DNA of 64,000 nt from Microdochium bolleyi (GCA_001566295.1 KQ964248.1:186001-250000); one strand, 5' to 3'. Counted from the first letter of the stretch, positions 44,533 to 55,507 are shown. Numbers and translations: made by a program. Notes: generated by a model not told the origin, from the letters alone.

Positions 44533-45162
44533 TTACAGGAAGTAGGCGGCGGCGGCGCCGAGGACGGCGAGCATGCCCACGCTGTTGACAGCGGCACCAG
44601 CGGTGGGGATGGTGGGAGGAGTGCTGGTGGTTCCAGCGGGAGTCGAGGGAGTGCCAGCAGGGCCAGTGGTGGGCACGTAGGTGGGAGCAACGGGGGTGTT
44701 GGTGTGTGTGGCCAGAGTGGTGTTGTGGCTGGGTCCGGTAGGGTAGACGATACCGCCAGTGCCGGTAGGCAGGTAGGTGGTAGGGTAGTGAGTCTTGGTG
44801 CTCACAGAGACGGTGGGGTAGACGACAGAGCCGTGAGAGACGGTAGGGTAGGCAGTCTCCGTAGGGTAAACAACGGTGTAGTCGTCCGTGCAGTCATCGT
44901 CAGTGGCAGTGGTAGACGTGGTGTTGTAGATGGGGTAGTGGGTGCTGTAGACGGGAGGAGCGGCGGTGGTGTAGTAGCCAGCGCTGGTCGACGACTCCTC
45001 GTCGCTGCACTCCGATTCGGACTCGGTGACTGTGTAAGTCGGAGGAGTGGAAACGGGGTAGGTCGGCGCAGTGGTGGTGACGGCCGAGTAGACAGGCTCA
45101 GAGACCGGGTAAGTGGCGGCCATGGCGGCCGAGGCAAAGAGAGCAACAGAGGCGGACTTCAT
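44533..45162 (-). CDS. GPI-anchored Ser/Thr/Pro-rich cell-wall protein
   Basis: Intronless gene of 209 residues. A short signal peptide (MKSASVALFASAAMAA) is followed by a low-complexity mature region dominated by Thr, Ser, Pro, Tyr and Val. Repeated short motifs include YPV/YPT and VVYPT. An acidic patch (ESESECSDEESS, about residues 48-59) and a second one (DDDCTDD) contain the two cysteines of the mature protein. The C-terminus has small residues (AGAAVNS) followed by a hydrophobic tail (VGMLAVLGAAAAYFL), a textbook GPI-attachment signal. It is expected to be heavily O-mannosylated and linked to the wall or plasma membrane. No enzyme domain is visible. A TATA-like element lies about 180 bp upstream. 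The long plus-strand frame at 44509-45183 is a shadow of this repetitive sequence. Confidence 0.88.
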   Translation of the reverse strand: MKSASVALFASAAMAATYPVSEPVYSAVTTTAPTYPVSTPPTYTVTESESECSDEESSTSAGYYTTAAPPVYSTHYPIYNTTSTTATDDDCTDDYTVVYPTETAYPTVSHGSVVYPTVSVSTKTHYPTTYLPTGTGGIVYPTGPSHNTTLATHTNTPVAPTYVPTTGPAGTPSTPAGTTSTPPTIPTAGAAVNSVGMLAVLGAAAAYFL

Positions 45163-45340
45163 TTTGGCGGTGGTGGTTGGTGAAGTTGATTAAAGATAAA
45201 CAGTCGATGGTTGTTGCAGAGTTGGGATGTAAGCGAGTGTCCCTAGGAAACAAGCGAGAGTCTTGTTGTGTGAGTGTGCGAGTGCGTGATGTGATGCCAA
45301 GCGGGAATAGATCGAGGAACGAGAGGAGACAGCCGACTCT

Positions 45341-45346
45341 CTTATA
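45341..45346 (-). promoter_or_regulatory. TATA-like element of the GPI wall-protein gene
   Basis: Minus-strand TATAAG about 180 bp upstream of the ATG at 45162, followed by a GC-rich segment with repeated GGCAGG words near 45395-45435. Confidence 0.4.
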
Positions 45347-47437
45347 CACAGGCTGCGAGGGCATCCGGGGCCTGAGCGGACGGATGGTGTCAAGCAGGCA
45401 GGGCAAGGCAGGGCAGGGCAGCAGGCAGGCCAACCTCCGGGTGCGCTCCGTGACGCCCCAGCCGCGTGTTCGGCGGTGCCCGTTGCAAGGTTGCATCCAA
45501 GAGAGCCAACAGCTGAGTCGATGGCGGGCGAGGGTACGAGGCGTCGGGACAGGGGGCCCACCCGACATCCATGAATAGCAACGGGCGAAGCGTTCGGCCT
45601 TGCCTCTTTGCGCGATAAAGTGCACCGCCGCAGAAGCACCGCAAACTTCTCCCACTAGCCTCCAGGTGGCAACGGAGCAGCGCCTTGGCTGGGAGAAGTC
45701 CGCGCAAGCTGCTAAGCTCTTAAGGTTTGCGATCTACTGCCAGGGCGAACCAGTGGGCAGGCCCCGCGCTGCAAATGCTGGCGCAACCTGCGCCGTCATG
45801 GTGGGGCAGCGCTCGACCAGCCAGCCCATCCTGCAGCAGCAGCGAGGTTGGGAGCCCTCCCGCTCCGCTGCCACGCGAGGGGATCGTCGGGAGCCAGCTC
45901 AGTTGCTGCCCTTTGCCTTCTGTCTGGCTGGCTGGGGAGAGGCCGGCGAGGTCGGTGAGGGGTCGGGACGTGCATGAGGCCCGGACCTTTGAGTCTGGAC
46001 ATGGGCATCGTCGCTCCTGCATGGGCACCCAGTCGATGTTTCTCTTTCGAGCGCGGAGGATTGGTGAGCGTGAGACATCCATGCTCGCAAGACCCTTGCC
46101 CAATAACTGCCTCATTCGTATTGACAGTTGTCGACCGGGCTGGCTGGCAGCGGGGTTCCCACGGCCCTGGTGCCCTGGTCGCAAGACGTCATGTGAGATA
46201 AGGCACCATGGGCGCACCACATTCGGCGTTGGCACCGCAACGAGCAGCCTGCATCTGCCAGGATCGCTGATAGCAGGGTCCGAATCTGTCAGCCGGCAGT
46301 CTCTTCGTCTGCGGCCCACCGCTGGGTTGGGGTGGCTGGCGGTATGCAGGCACTGGTCTGTATGCAGGCGCTGGCCTGTATGCAGGTCGCGGGCTGGGGC
46401 ACGGCGACTTTCCCATCAGCACAGTTGCATTTTGAATGGTGTGACTTGGAAAGAGCAGGAACACGAGAGGCGTCTTGCTGCTTGTCGGGTCCAGATCAAG
46501 CAGGTCCTCGGGTGCACCATGACTCAACCCGGCAGAGGCTAGCGGAAAGCGCAGAGGGTCGTGTTGTAACCTTCACGAGCCAGGCGCCCTTTGACGTTAC
46601 GAGAGTGTGACCCCGCCCGCCCAGGTCGAGCGCTCGTCGCGCTCGTCGCACTCCGCAGGTCGGATGGGCATCGGGCCACCACGACTGTCGTCACCGAACA
46701 ATTCTGCGCACGGGTCTTGGTCGAGCCGGGGGGCCCGTTCGCCGGCAGATCAAAGCCAAAAGTATTGTGCGAGTTTTTCCAGACAGACGGGCACGACAGG
46801 GGTCTCGGGCCTTGTTAGGAGGAGGCAGGCTCTTGTGTCGATAGAGCCGAGCGAGCTCCCCTCACCGTCGCACCGGCTCGTGTTGGCAAGGCTGGGCAAT
46901 GCGACGTAGCATGGCTGGTGGCCGTCAAGTGCGAGCGTCAGCTGTCGAATGCGACCCGTCAGTGCTGGGCTGGAACGGTCCTCGAGGCGGGGGAGCCCAA
47001 GAGCCAGTGCTGGCTCGGACCGGCTTCCATGCGGCCATAGTGGGTGGCACAGTCACCAGCGGATGAGTCTTCGGGCGTCCAACCGGGCAGCGCGGGCATG
47101 GAAGGATCCAGCAGGTGGATGACTGAGCTGACGTCATGCTCGCTCTCGAACTGTGGCGCGTCCATCACGGGCAGCCACAATGGAGCGAGCCGAGGGACCA
47201 CCGGCAGCTCCGAGGAAACGAGACCCACTTCAGCGACCACGCCCGGGCAGGCATCGTCAGATCTTCAGTCTGGCTCACCACAGCCCGGTGACGCAACCGC
47301 CGGCTCCCAGCAACAGCATCATCCGCAGGTCCCAGGCCAGCACCAGCTCTCCACCAGCCCATGGCGCACCCTCGCCAGGCCATGACAAGCTCGATCTGAC
47401 AGTCGACCCACCACCACCATCCGACCACACTCGCACA
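45347..47437. other. GC-rich intergenic region between divergent genes
   Basis: About 2.1 kb separating the wall-protein gene from the AIM18-like gene. Long open frames (up to 271 codons, 45727-46542 plus) are products of GC-rich composition; their translations lack domains and overlap on both strands. The upstream in-frame extension of the AIM18-like frame (47153-47437) reads as Pro/Ser/Gln-rich non-conserved sequence. Confidence 0.45.
46336..46388 (+). repeat. Short tandem repeat, three units of 17-18 bp
   Basis: Three consecutive imperfect units of the type CTGG(C/T)-x-GTATGCAGG. The copies differ at two to four positions. Located in intergenic sequence. Confidence 0.7.
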
Positions 47438-48580
47438 ATGCTCAGCTCACGCGCCGTACCTGCAGCCCGCAGCGGCCTGCGCTGCCTCAACTCCTCCGCC
47501 TCGGCACCTGCGGTCCGGGCCACACAGCAATGCCGTCGCACGTTCCTGCGTCCCGCCCGCAGTAATGGGGGCCGGGTCTCCGAGACAATCAACCTCAAGC
47601 GCATGCGTGACCAGTCCCACGACTACCAGAGCAACCGCCGCGCGATACTCCTCGGCGGCGCCATTGCCGGAGTCATCGCGACCTGCTATACGACCTACCG
47701 CCTCGTCGATGCCGTCCGGAACCCCACGCGCTTCGACCTCCCGCCTGACAAGCTCGATCCGTTTGTCATCGATGGCGGCGTAAAGCGGAAAGCAGTCGTC
47801 CACGACGATGAAGGGCGTGAGCTGGTCCCCACGGGCAACAGCACAGTCCAGACATTCCCTCGGACCATCGACCTGCACCTCGGCGCGCAGGGCGCGCAGG
47901 AGAAGGTCAACGGCGTCGAGTACACGCTCGTCGGGCTCGGCGTCCGCACCGTCAGCTTTCTCAGCATCCAGGTGTACATGGTGGGCTACTACATGGCGAC
48001 GCAGGACATCGCGGCGATCCAGGCGCGGCTCGTAAAGGAGATCAACCCGATCGCAACGACGCTTGTTGCCAACGAGAAGGACGAGCTGAGGCAGGCCCTG
48101 CTCGACCCAGTGAAGGGCGAGAAGCTCTGGGGCGAGATCCTGCACGACGTGCGGCCCCGGTCGGCCTTCCGCATCGTGCCCATCCGTGACACCGACTTCC
48201 ACCACCTGCGCGACGCATTCGTCCGGGCTGTCCAGTCACGCTCGCAGAAGACACCCGCCGAGTACGGCGACGAGCAGTTCGGCGTCATGATGAAGGACTT
48301 CCGCGCGTTGTTCAACCGCGGCAAGTTCCCCAAGAAGCAGGAGCTGCTGCTCATACGAGACAACAAGGGCCACCTCACCGTGACCCACGACACCACGGGC
48401 ACGGGTGCCGCCCGGGAGACGATCGGCGAGATCCCCGAGGAGCGCATCACCCGCCTGCTCTGGCTCAACTGGCTCGCCGGCAGCAAGGTCGCGTCCGAGC
48501 CCGCGCGGATGAACATTGTCGATGGCATCATGGAGTTCGTTGAGAGGCCTGTCGGCACGGTGGCAACGCAGGTCATATAG
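47438..48580 (+). CDS. AIM18: Mitochondrial chalcone-isomerase-fold protein (AIM18/AIM46-like)
   Basis: Intronless, 380 residues from the ATG at 47438. The frame is open further upstream to 47153, but the conserved part starts with a mitochondrial presequence (MLSSRAVPAARSGLRCL...RRTFLRPARS, rich in Arg, Ser and Ala without acids). A membrane segment, AILLGGAIAGVIATCYTTYRLV, lies at about 65-86. The rest follows the fungal AIM18 pattern: PRTIDLHL, YTLVGLGVRTVSFLSIQVYMVGYY (read in parts), FRIVPIRDTDFHHLRDAF and the closing LLWLNWLAGSKVASEPARMNIVDGIMEFVERPVGT. These blocks form the chalcone-isomerase-like fold. Yeast relatives are inner-membrane proteins that bind haem rather than flavonoids. 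Catalysis is not expected. Confidence 0.8.
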   Translation: MLSSRAVPAARSGLRCLNSSASAPAVRATQQCRRTFLRPARSNGGRVSETINLKRMRDQSHDYQSNRRAILLGGAIAGVIATCYTTYRLVDAVRNPTRFDLPPDKLDPFVIDGGVKRKAVVHDDEGRELVPTGNSTVQTFPRTIDLHLGAQGAQEKVNGVEYTLVGLGVRTVSFLSIQVYMVGYYMATQDIAAIQARLVKEINPIATTLVANEKDELRQALLDPVKGEKLWGEILHDVRPRSAFRIVPIRDTDFHHLRDAFVRAVQSRSQKTPAEYGDEQFGVMMKDFRALFNRGKFPKKQELLLIRDNKGHLTVTHDTTGTGAARETIGEIPEERITRLLWLNWLAGSKVASEPARMNIVDGIMEFVERPVGTVATQVI

Positions 48581-50001
48581 AGGGGGGTGTGCATGACAGA
48601 GCCCGTCTCCAAATCGAGACGGCCCTTTTGTCCGTGTATCATACAAAATTGCCTTCGTGCTACAAGCGCGGACGCGGAATGCAGATAGTGTATCATATTG
48701 CTCAACTTCTCTCAAAATAGCGCTCCGATCTGGCTTTAATCCTCCCACTGTTCGAATGCTTTCTGTGTGCCCTTCCTGGGAGATCGATCCGAGTGTAATT
48801 TGTACTTTCACCAAACAAGTCTGCCATGGAGGTGAACCACTGTCTGGGTTTCGTGGACTTCTCTTGCAAAGAAGAAGGATATTTTCACAGGCTGTCAGAG
48901 GATACTCTCGCATCCTTTACATTGACAATGCTTCGGAAATTATGGCAAGGAGATAGTCCGCTTTAATCAAAAGTTTCAAGTTGGGAAAGATGATTTCAAG
49001 ACAACAGACCATTGACCAGTAAGAAATCAAGTGAGCAAAAAAAAGAAAAAAAGAAAGAAAAAGCACTCGTCAATTCCGACTTCAACAGAAGATATTTGTC
49101 CGTGTCTAGCAAACCCCAATCGCCGCGATTTCGTTGTCGCTAGTCCTCCGTCGGCGCTCGATCACAGCTGGGCCGAAGAGATAGGCACCCTGGATGAGGA
49201 TGTCACAAGCATCGAAGGACAAATCGCATCTGTTCCGGGTGGGTCACAGTTAATTCATGTGCGAACCCCATAGGAGGAACAATATGTCGTGAGAAGGGAT
49301 AATGGTATTCTACCGTCTCCTGGTAATTCCATTGTTTTAAACTTTCGAGATTGCGCGATAACCATTTTTGGGTGTCATTTCTCGGAAAGATCCTGTTTCC
49401 GTTCGCGACCGCAAACGCGTCGCCATATTGAACCACCTTGGTGACATATAGTTTTACTAGAAGAGATCAAGATGCATGACAGACTATGCCGTCGATGAAC
49501 ACGGGGCGCGGTAGCGTGAGCACCTGTCCCCAAGCCAGCCTTTACGAAGGCTGTTGGGAATATTCCAGATCACGATAGCAATACGCCGTAGCTCAACGCA
49601 AAAGACTCTGGCTCCAACGCGCCAAGCGGGTCTCATCTGTGTCAGCCATCGTCGCGCAGTATCTCGCTCTCGGCCTGGTACCAGTCGTGTAGTGTACGCG
49701 CAATGGAGACGCATGTGCACTATCAGCTGGGTATGACGCCACTCAGTATCACTTGCCACATGGTATAATGATCCTCTGTACTTATTTCAGACGTCAATTG
49801 GCATGCTTTCTATGGTCTATGGACGAGTAAACAGTGCCTTAACTCCTGGAGGCAGAGAGAAAGACTGGCGCCGGCCGCTTCACAGCAGGACAGGCAAGGT
49901 CGTTGCGCCATCCAGCACCACGCGGCCTGTCGCAACCAGCCCTCTCACAGCTTCATCTTGGCGCTTGCCCCCTCCCCTCCATCGCCGTTCCCTTGAGCGA
50001 G
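48581..50001. other. Intergenic region between convergent genes
   Basis: About 1.4 kb of relatively AT-rich sequence with an A/G tract near 49033-49062. No gene recognised. Confidence 0.5.
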
Positions 50002-50512
50002 TCACAACGCACCAGCGTCCGTGAGCAGGCTCTTGAGCTGGCTCTTCTTGGCCTGCAGGTCCGAGTTGCCGCCGATGTGCTTCTGGCCGATGTAGACGTT
50101 GGGCACGGTGCGCTGGCCGCTGATCTCCTGGAGGGCGTCCTGGAGGGCGCTGCCGTCGGACTCCTGGTCGAGCTCGAGGAGGAAGTACTTGGCGCCGGTG
50201 CTGTCGAGCAGGTCCTTGGTGGCCTTGCAGTAAGGGCAGTAGGACTTGGAGAAGACGGCTGGAAGGCGTGGGAGAAAGCAAACAGTTAGCTGGCATACAC
50301 TTATGCGAGAGGGTATCGAGGAGCAATGGGTGCGCCACGGAGAGGTGACTTCAAAGAGTGCACCGCGCGTAGCCGAGGCAGAGAGGGCGAGTGGGAGATG
50401 AAAGTGATGACGTACCAACAGGGTTGCTGTCGATGATCTCCTGGGCTTTGGTCTTTGCGGCGGACATGGCTTCGGGAGTGATCGAGTGGAATAGTCTGCG
50501 GAAGAGGAACAT
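50002..50512 (-). CDS. GRX1: Dithiol glutaredoxin with possible dual targeting
   Basis: Two exons (50512-50416 and 50258-50002) joined in phase 1. The ATG at 50512 gives 117 residues; the second ATG at 50467 gives 102. The enzyme uses glutathione to reduce protein disulfides and mixed disulfides. The active site is SYCPYC (Cys40 and Cys43 in the longer form). The glutathione-binding residues are in TVPNVYIGQKHIGG and the following NSDL. The first 15 residues (MFLFRRLFHSITPEA) are basic and hydrophobic like a mitochondrial presequence; starting at the second ATG (MSAAKTKAQEI) gives a normal cytosolic glutaredoxin. The two starts therefore may supply two compartments, as known for yeast GRX2. 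The minus-strand frame upstream of the second exon (to 50919) is intron and flank. Confidence 0.92.
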
Positions 50513-52067
50513 GTGTGGTCTTGGGAAGGTCTGCTTGTCTGTCGGGAACAAGCACGCTCGGGATATATGTACGGAGGGTGATGCGGGCAGAGGTGGGGGG
50601 AAATAGGAATGACTTTGCGGACAGGCTGCGGGCAAGCGGTGATGCAAGCGCGACGTCTTGCATGCGGCATTCCCGCCGCCCGGGTCGCCGCCCGCAGCCA
50701 CTGCCCGACCCTCCACTGCCCACGGCGGAAGGCGACGAAGGGTCCGTGGGGCTGGCCGATTTCAAAGCAGATCTCACATGCTTCCGACGACCAAAGAGGA
50801 CCCTTGATTTTCATTTTTCCATTGGGCAAATATACGTGCTCGCCTACGCCACGTCGGGACCTGAGGCCTGTCATGCTGTACGCAGTCTGCCAGAATTGTG
50901 CCGTCTGCATTGCTGCCACATCTCCCCGAACACCTCGAGACCTAAATCGCGGAGCGGTGCTCAGTGACGCAATCTCAGCTGGTGAAGCTCGCCATGGCCT
51001 TAGTCAGCAACCCTCTTGCACAACGATTATACTTCGTCCGCGTTACGAGCAAACACCATACTTTGTTTGAGGACGAATGTGTGAGAAAGTGTTTTCTTCG
51101 TGGATCGGTCCCCTCTGGACATTGCGGGCACTAATCCTGGCCGCACTCCTTGCTTACGAGATGACATTCGAGCAGCCACCATTCAATTAGTCACGAGAAC
51201 CAAAACAGCCCCTTTCCACCCGGCTGGAGAACGAATGAACCTTCCGGTGGTCTCAGATGAGAGCAATGGAACACACGCAGGAGTGCATTTTAGTCGTGAA
51301 GTTCGGAGATACAGAACGCAGAAGTTGAATGAACCCAGAGAACACAGAGAGGAAAGAGAAAGAAGATAGACACCTATATGTAGCAGGCGTGAGTGTTTGT
51401 CGTTGGGATATTGCCTCCACCGGCACCTCGCAATTTCCGCTTTCGGGCATCCAGGTACTTGACTCCCTGCTGACGAGCAGAGACTGCAAAACGTGCATCT
51501 GGACAACTCATCAATGCCTCGAATGCTTCTCTGATCGCCGCCCGTTCACACTCAACCGCTCTTTGAGTTGCTGTCTGCTGCCGATCCACTTCTCCGTGGT
51601 CACACTCTGGCCTGACGTGCAGCCATTCTCGCTTCAGCTTAGCGGCCGACCGACCTGCTCAGTGCCGAGCCTGATTGCCTGCCAGCGGCTGCGTGTCCGC
51701 CACGAGTGACGACTGACGCGCAGATCAAACCGCCATCCTGCCCCACGACGCCCTGCCTGGCAGAAAAAAAGGCAGCATCCCCGCTTCGACCCTGGGTCAG
51801 GCTGCCCCAATACCTGCGCTTCCTCTGCCCGTCCGGCCTTGTTCTTGGTCGCGCTAGCCACTGTCGACGATTGCTTCCTTTGCGGATTCACGAGCCACGA
51901 CATCACATTCGCTCGCCGACGAGGTGGATACGGCCCCAGATCCCGACTCATCAACCCCCTGTCTGCCCATCAGACAGACATCATCCACCGCTCACGGAAA
52001 AACGCACCACATCAATCAGTTGTAGCCGGGCGTCCTTGTACAAGGACCTGCCCATACCTGCGCCAAG
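50513..52067. other. Intergenic region between divergent genes
   Basis: About 1.55 kb between the glutaredoxin start and the BAG-protein frame. Notably, I found no ATG on the plus strand between about 51.52 and 52.07 kb. Short open frames only. Confidence 0.5.
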
Positions 52068-53255
52068 GTGGCTTCCAGTCAGGCAATCCTGGCATCTTCT
52101 GGTGCTCTCCAGAACATCACCGCACTGCTCCCGCCCTCGCTGGTGCCGTACGTCGACGCAACCCTCGGGCGCCTCTCCGACACGCTTGCTGGATCAAGCG
52201 AGTTTCTCGAAGCTCAGGGTGTCTCCCCCACCATCGTCTACTCCACGCTCGCCTGCGCCGCCCTCGCTCTCCCCATCGGCATGTCTCGATATTTCTATCC
52301 CGGCAGGAACGACCTGTCCCCGTACGCATCGCAGTCCGACTCGCGCGGTCCGTACGTGACCGAAGACGACTTCAGTTATATTACCTCCGAAGACCTCGAG
52401 CGCTCCCTGGATGACCCGCGGAGTCGCCAAGCGCCGACCAACGGCAAAGAAGATGACGATGTGTTGCTTGTCAAGTGCGAGACGGTAACCTATCCGATCC
52501 ACTTCCCTGCCTTCTCCATCGGCGACGGCAAGCTATACGTCAAGGATGTTCGCGACAGAGTCGGCCTCGTGCTGGAGCTCAACCGCTCCCAGACGGCAAG
52601 GACACGCCTTTTCTACAAGGGTCGACAGCTGAAAGAGCTCGAAGTTCCGATTCGCACGTACGGCGTCAAGAACAACAGCGAGCTCCTCGTCGTCGTCCCC
52701 GAGGGTGGGCCGTCAGAGGACGATAGCGACAGTAGTGAGGAGGAAGTCATCGTGAAGGACCCTAGAGAACAGCAGCAACAGCAGCGACGCAAGAAGAAGA
52801 AGGGATCCAAATCTGGCAACAAGAAGAAGAAGTCATCCAGGGCGCCACGCGATGACGAGGCATCCCTCGGCGCAAACCTCGACATACCCAGCTCAACTGC
52901 CGACTCTGGATCAGGTGCCCCATCAAAACACCCGTCGAGGGCCCCGTCGCCGTCTGTGCCTTCGGGACCATTGTCACAACTGGAAACTATCAGGAACCAC
53001 TTCGATGCTGAGCTAGCCCCGCTCTGCCGCTCGTTCATGACCGACCCGCCGCGAGATCCCAAGAAGTGTGAAGACGAGCATCGCAAGATCAGCGAGACAG
53101 TTTTGCAGCATGTCATCCTGAAGCTGGACGAGGTCGACACGGGGGGGGACCCAGACATCCGTGCCAAGCGGAAGGCGTTGGTCAACTACGTACAGGGCAT
53201 GTTGAATGACATGGACACGAAACTACCGGCTGGAGTTAAGGCCAACCGGCTATGA
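52068..53255 (+). CDS. Membrane-anchored ubiquitin-like/BAG domain co-chaperone (Snl1/Bag101-like)
   Basis: The open frame codes for about 395 residues and ends in TGA. A hydrophobic segment IVYSTLACAALALPIGM (about 56-72) probably anchors it in the ER or nuclear envelope. A ubiquitin-like domain follows (VLLVKCETVTYPIHF...LYVKDVRDRVGLVLEL...RLFYKGRQLKELEVPIRTYGVK, about 130-212). Next come an acidic stretch (EDDSDSSEEE) and a strongly basic linker (about 235-260). The C-terminal BAG domain (LETIRNHFDAELAPLCRSF...KLDEVDTGGDPDIRAKRKALVNYVQ, about 305-385) would bind Hsp70 and promote nucleotide exchange. The frame does not begin with ATG: the first codon of the conserved-looking start (V/M-ASSQAILASS) is GTG at 52068 in an excellent context (ccaagGTGg), and the first in-frame ATG is at about 52280, after the membrane segment begins. 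Either initiation is non-AUG or a first exon lies upstream. Confidence 0.82.
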   Translation: MASSQAILASSGALQNITALLPPSLVPYVDATLGRLSDTLAGSSEFLEAQGVSPTIVYSTLACAALALPIGMSRYFYPGRNDLSPYASQSDSRGPYVTEDDFSYITSEDLERSLDDPRSRQAPTNGKEDDDVLLVKCETVTYPIHFPAFSIGDGKLYVKDVRDRVGLVLELNRSQTARTRLFYKGRQLKELEVPIRTYGVKNNSELLVVVPEGGPSEDDSDSSEEEVIVKDPREQQQQQRRKKKKGSKSGNKKKKSSRAPRDDEASLGANLDIPSSTADSGSGAPSKHPSRAPSPSVPSGPLSQLETIRNHFDAELAPLCRSFMTDPPRDPKKCEDEHRKISETVLQHVILKLDEVDTGGDPDIRAKRKALVNYVQGMLNDMDTKLPAGVKANRL

Positions 53256-54367
53256 GTCGATCTTGGTATAGCATTTGCAGCAACAATGTTGAGCAGTCCC
53301 TTCCGAGGCTATGATATTGATATAGTTGGAAACATTTTGATTTTTTGCACGAAATTGGTGTCCGTTCTTGTTCAGCGGTTCTCTCCGTGTATCGATCATA
53401 TCTCCGTGTAGACTACAAGCGAAAGGCATTAGGCGGCGTTGATGTTTTACAAATAACTCCATACTGCAAGCAATCTGGTTCGTCATCCTCTGAATGCCTC
53501 TAGTCGCGTTGTGCCCTGCAAAGACCTGTCTGGGCGCGTGGTTGGCTTGTAATCACATCGAAAACACGCAAGTATATCAGATAAGTGGACGGAAGGCTAC
53601 TTGGGTGTATGGGAACAACACTCAGATGCTGGTTATCGAGGGTCTGGGGTTCATCCCGTGATTTATGCTACGTCATCGGCAACACAACAATGGTACATGC
53701 GAGCATTCGCAAGGCGGTGACGTGGAGCAGAAGGTGCTGGCCGCACAGGCTAGACAGCCTCGTCCTGGCACCAGCTCATGGTTCGCATGGGACTGCAGAT
53801 CAGTGCTCGAGCATGAAGGTGCTGATCAACCCAGGCTGCTTACTAAACCCAGGTCGACGTTGGTGAGTGCTGGCCTTCTCCAGGGTAGGTGCTGGATTTG
53901 TGGCAGGCACACTCCAAGCCCTAAGCAGAAACCACACAAAACGCAAAAATGGGAGGGGCGACCAGAGCACACAAAAGCCCTGCCTCGCTTGGACCCAAAT
54001 TCCCCACCCTGCCCAAAGCGGCCTAGCCCACCTTCCCAGGCCCAGAAGCCCGCGCACCGCACTGGCGAGTTCTTGAATATGGCCCGACAATTTTCATCAC
54101 TCTTGTGGCATACACGGCCGGCGGCTTCTTGAATTTGCGACCATCACAACACCACAACACCCAACGCCCAGCCGACCACCGACCCCAGTAAGTAGAGCCT
54201 CGGAATCTCTTTTACACACAACCACATCACGCCGGTCACGACCTTTCCCTGTTTCTCGACGACGTCCGCAGTCGCGCATCTCGCCTTCTTTCTGCAAACC
54301 ACCTTTGTCCACTCCTTATTCACATAATACTCGTTCCAGTACCAACCGCGGTTGACGATTCGCAAAG
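53256..54367. other. Intergenic region upstream of the uL13 gene
   Basis: About 1.1 kb. The last 250 bp are C- and A-rich with CACAACAC words, as often found in promoters and leaders of ribosomal protein genes. No other feature recognised. Confidence 0.5.
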
Positions 54368-55507
54368 ATGTCGTCCTTTGAGTCCGTTGTAAGTAAACAC
54401 TTGACACAATCACTCGACCTCGTCTCGATGCAGTGGAGGATGTCCGGAGGAGAGCGCGGAGGATTGGGGGACGCTGGCGCTTGGAAACACGTCGGCACAC
54501 ACGCACCCGGCCCTCGAGGCACCTTCGACAATCGGACCCAGACACACGAGGCACTCAGCAGCAACGACAACTTTTTGACACAGCAGCAAGAGATTTGTCG
54601 AAAAGGACACAGCTTAGGATGGACGGAGCACTGCATTGAGGACGAGCGACTTGAGACAACAAACACTGCGATACCGGACTGAGACTGACCCTGGGTTTCC
54701 TTGACAGGTTGTGATCGATGGCAAGGGCCATCTCCTTGGCCGTCTTGCCTCCATCGTGGCCAAGCAGCTGCTGAACGGCCAGAAGATCGTGGTCGTCCGC
54801 ACTGAGGCCCTCAACATCTCCGGCGAGTTCTTCCGCTCTAAGCGTATGTTCCACCTATTACACCTAGCACAAGACCATCAGGTCTTCGCGTGGCCTCGCC
54901 GGCCTCTGGCTACGCGAGTAGCCACGGCGTCGATTTCGAGATCCACGCGCCGAGAACAATGAGCAGCTCGACTGACACCGATGTGCCCTACAGTCAAGTA
55001 CCACGCCTACCTCCGCAAGATGACCCGTTACAACCCTACCCGCGGTGGTCCCTTCCACTTCCGCGCTCCTTCGCGGATCTTCTACAAGGCCGTCCGTGGC
55101 ATGATCCCCCACAAGACTGCCCGCGGCGCCGCCGCTCTTGAGAGACTCAAGGTCTTCGAGGGTGTCCCTCCCCCGTACGACAAGGTCAAGAAGATGGTTG
55201 TCCCCCAGGCCCTCCGTGTCCTGAGACTGCAGCCCGGCCGCAAGTACTGCACCGTTGGCCGCCTCGCCCACGAGGTTGGCTGGAAGTACCAGGATGTTGT
55301 TGCTAGGTACGTTCTGGAAACGCTGGATTTGGGTTGAAAGAATTCCATGCTGACTTTCTTGACCACAGACTCGAGGAGCGCCGCAAGGCCAAGGGTACCG
55401 CCTACTACGAGCGCAAGAAGCTTGCCCAGAGACAATTGACGGAAGCCAAGAAGAACGCGACCGTCGACAGCAAGACTGCCGAGACCCTCAAGTCTCTCGG
55501 TTACTAA
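54368..55507 (+). CDS. RPL16: 60S ribosomal protein uL13 (yeast L16, human L13a)
   Basis: Four exons: 54368-54388 (seven codons), 54708-54843, 54994-55306, 55369-55507; phases close to exactly 202 residues, the usual eukaryotic length. Characteristic blocks are VVVIDGKGHLLGRLAS, VVRTEALNISGEFFRSK, MTRYNPTRGGPFHFRAPSR, GMIPHKTARGAAALERL and the C-terminal helix RRKAKGTAYYERKK. It is a structural protein of the large ribosomal subunit, located near the tunnel exit side. The tiny first exon followed by a 319-bp intron, and a second intron of 150 bp, are typical of highly expressed fungal ribosomal protein genes, where the first intron often has regulatory value. Codon usage is strongly biased to C/G-ending codons. 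Confidence 0.97.

Noticed and set aside
45727..46542. 271-codon plus-strand frame in the GC-rich interval
   Set aside because: Low-complexity, overlapped by minus-strand frames, includes a tandem repeat; no coding evidence.
47447..48205. 252-codon minus-strand frame opposite the AIM18-like gene
   Set aside because: Antisense shadow with no family features.
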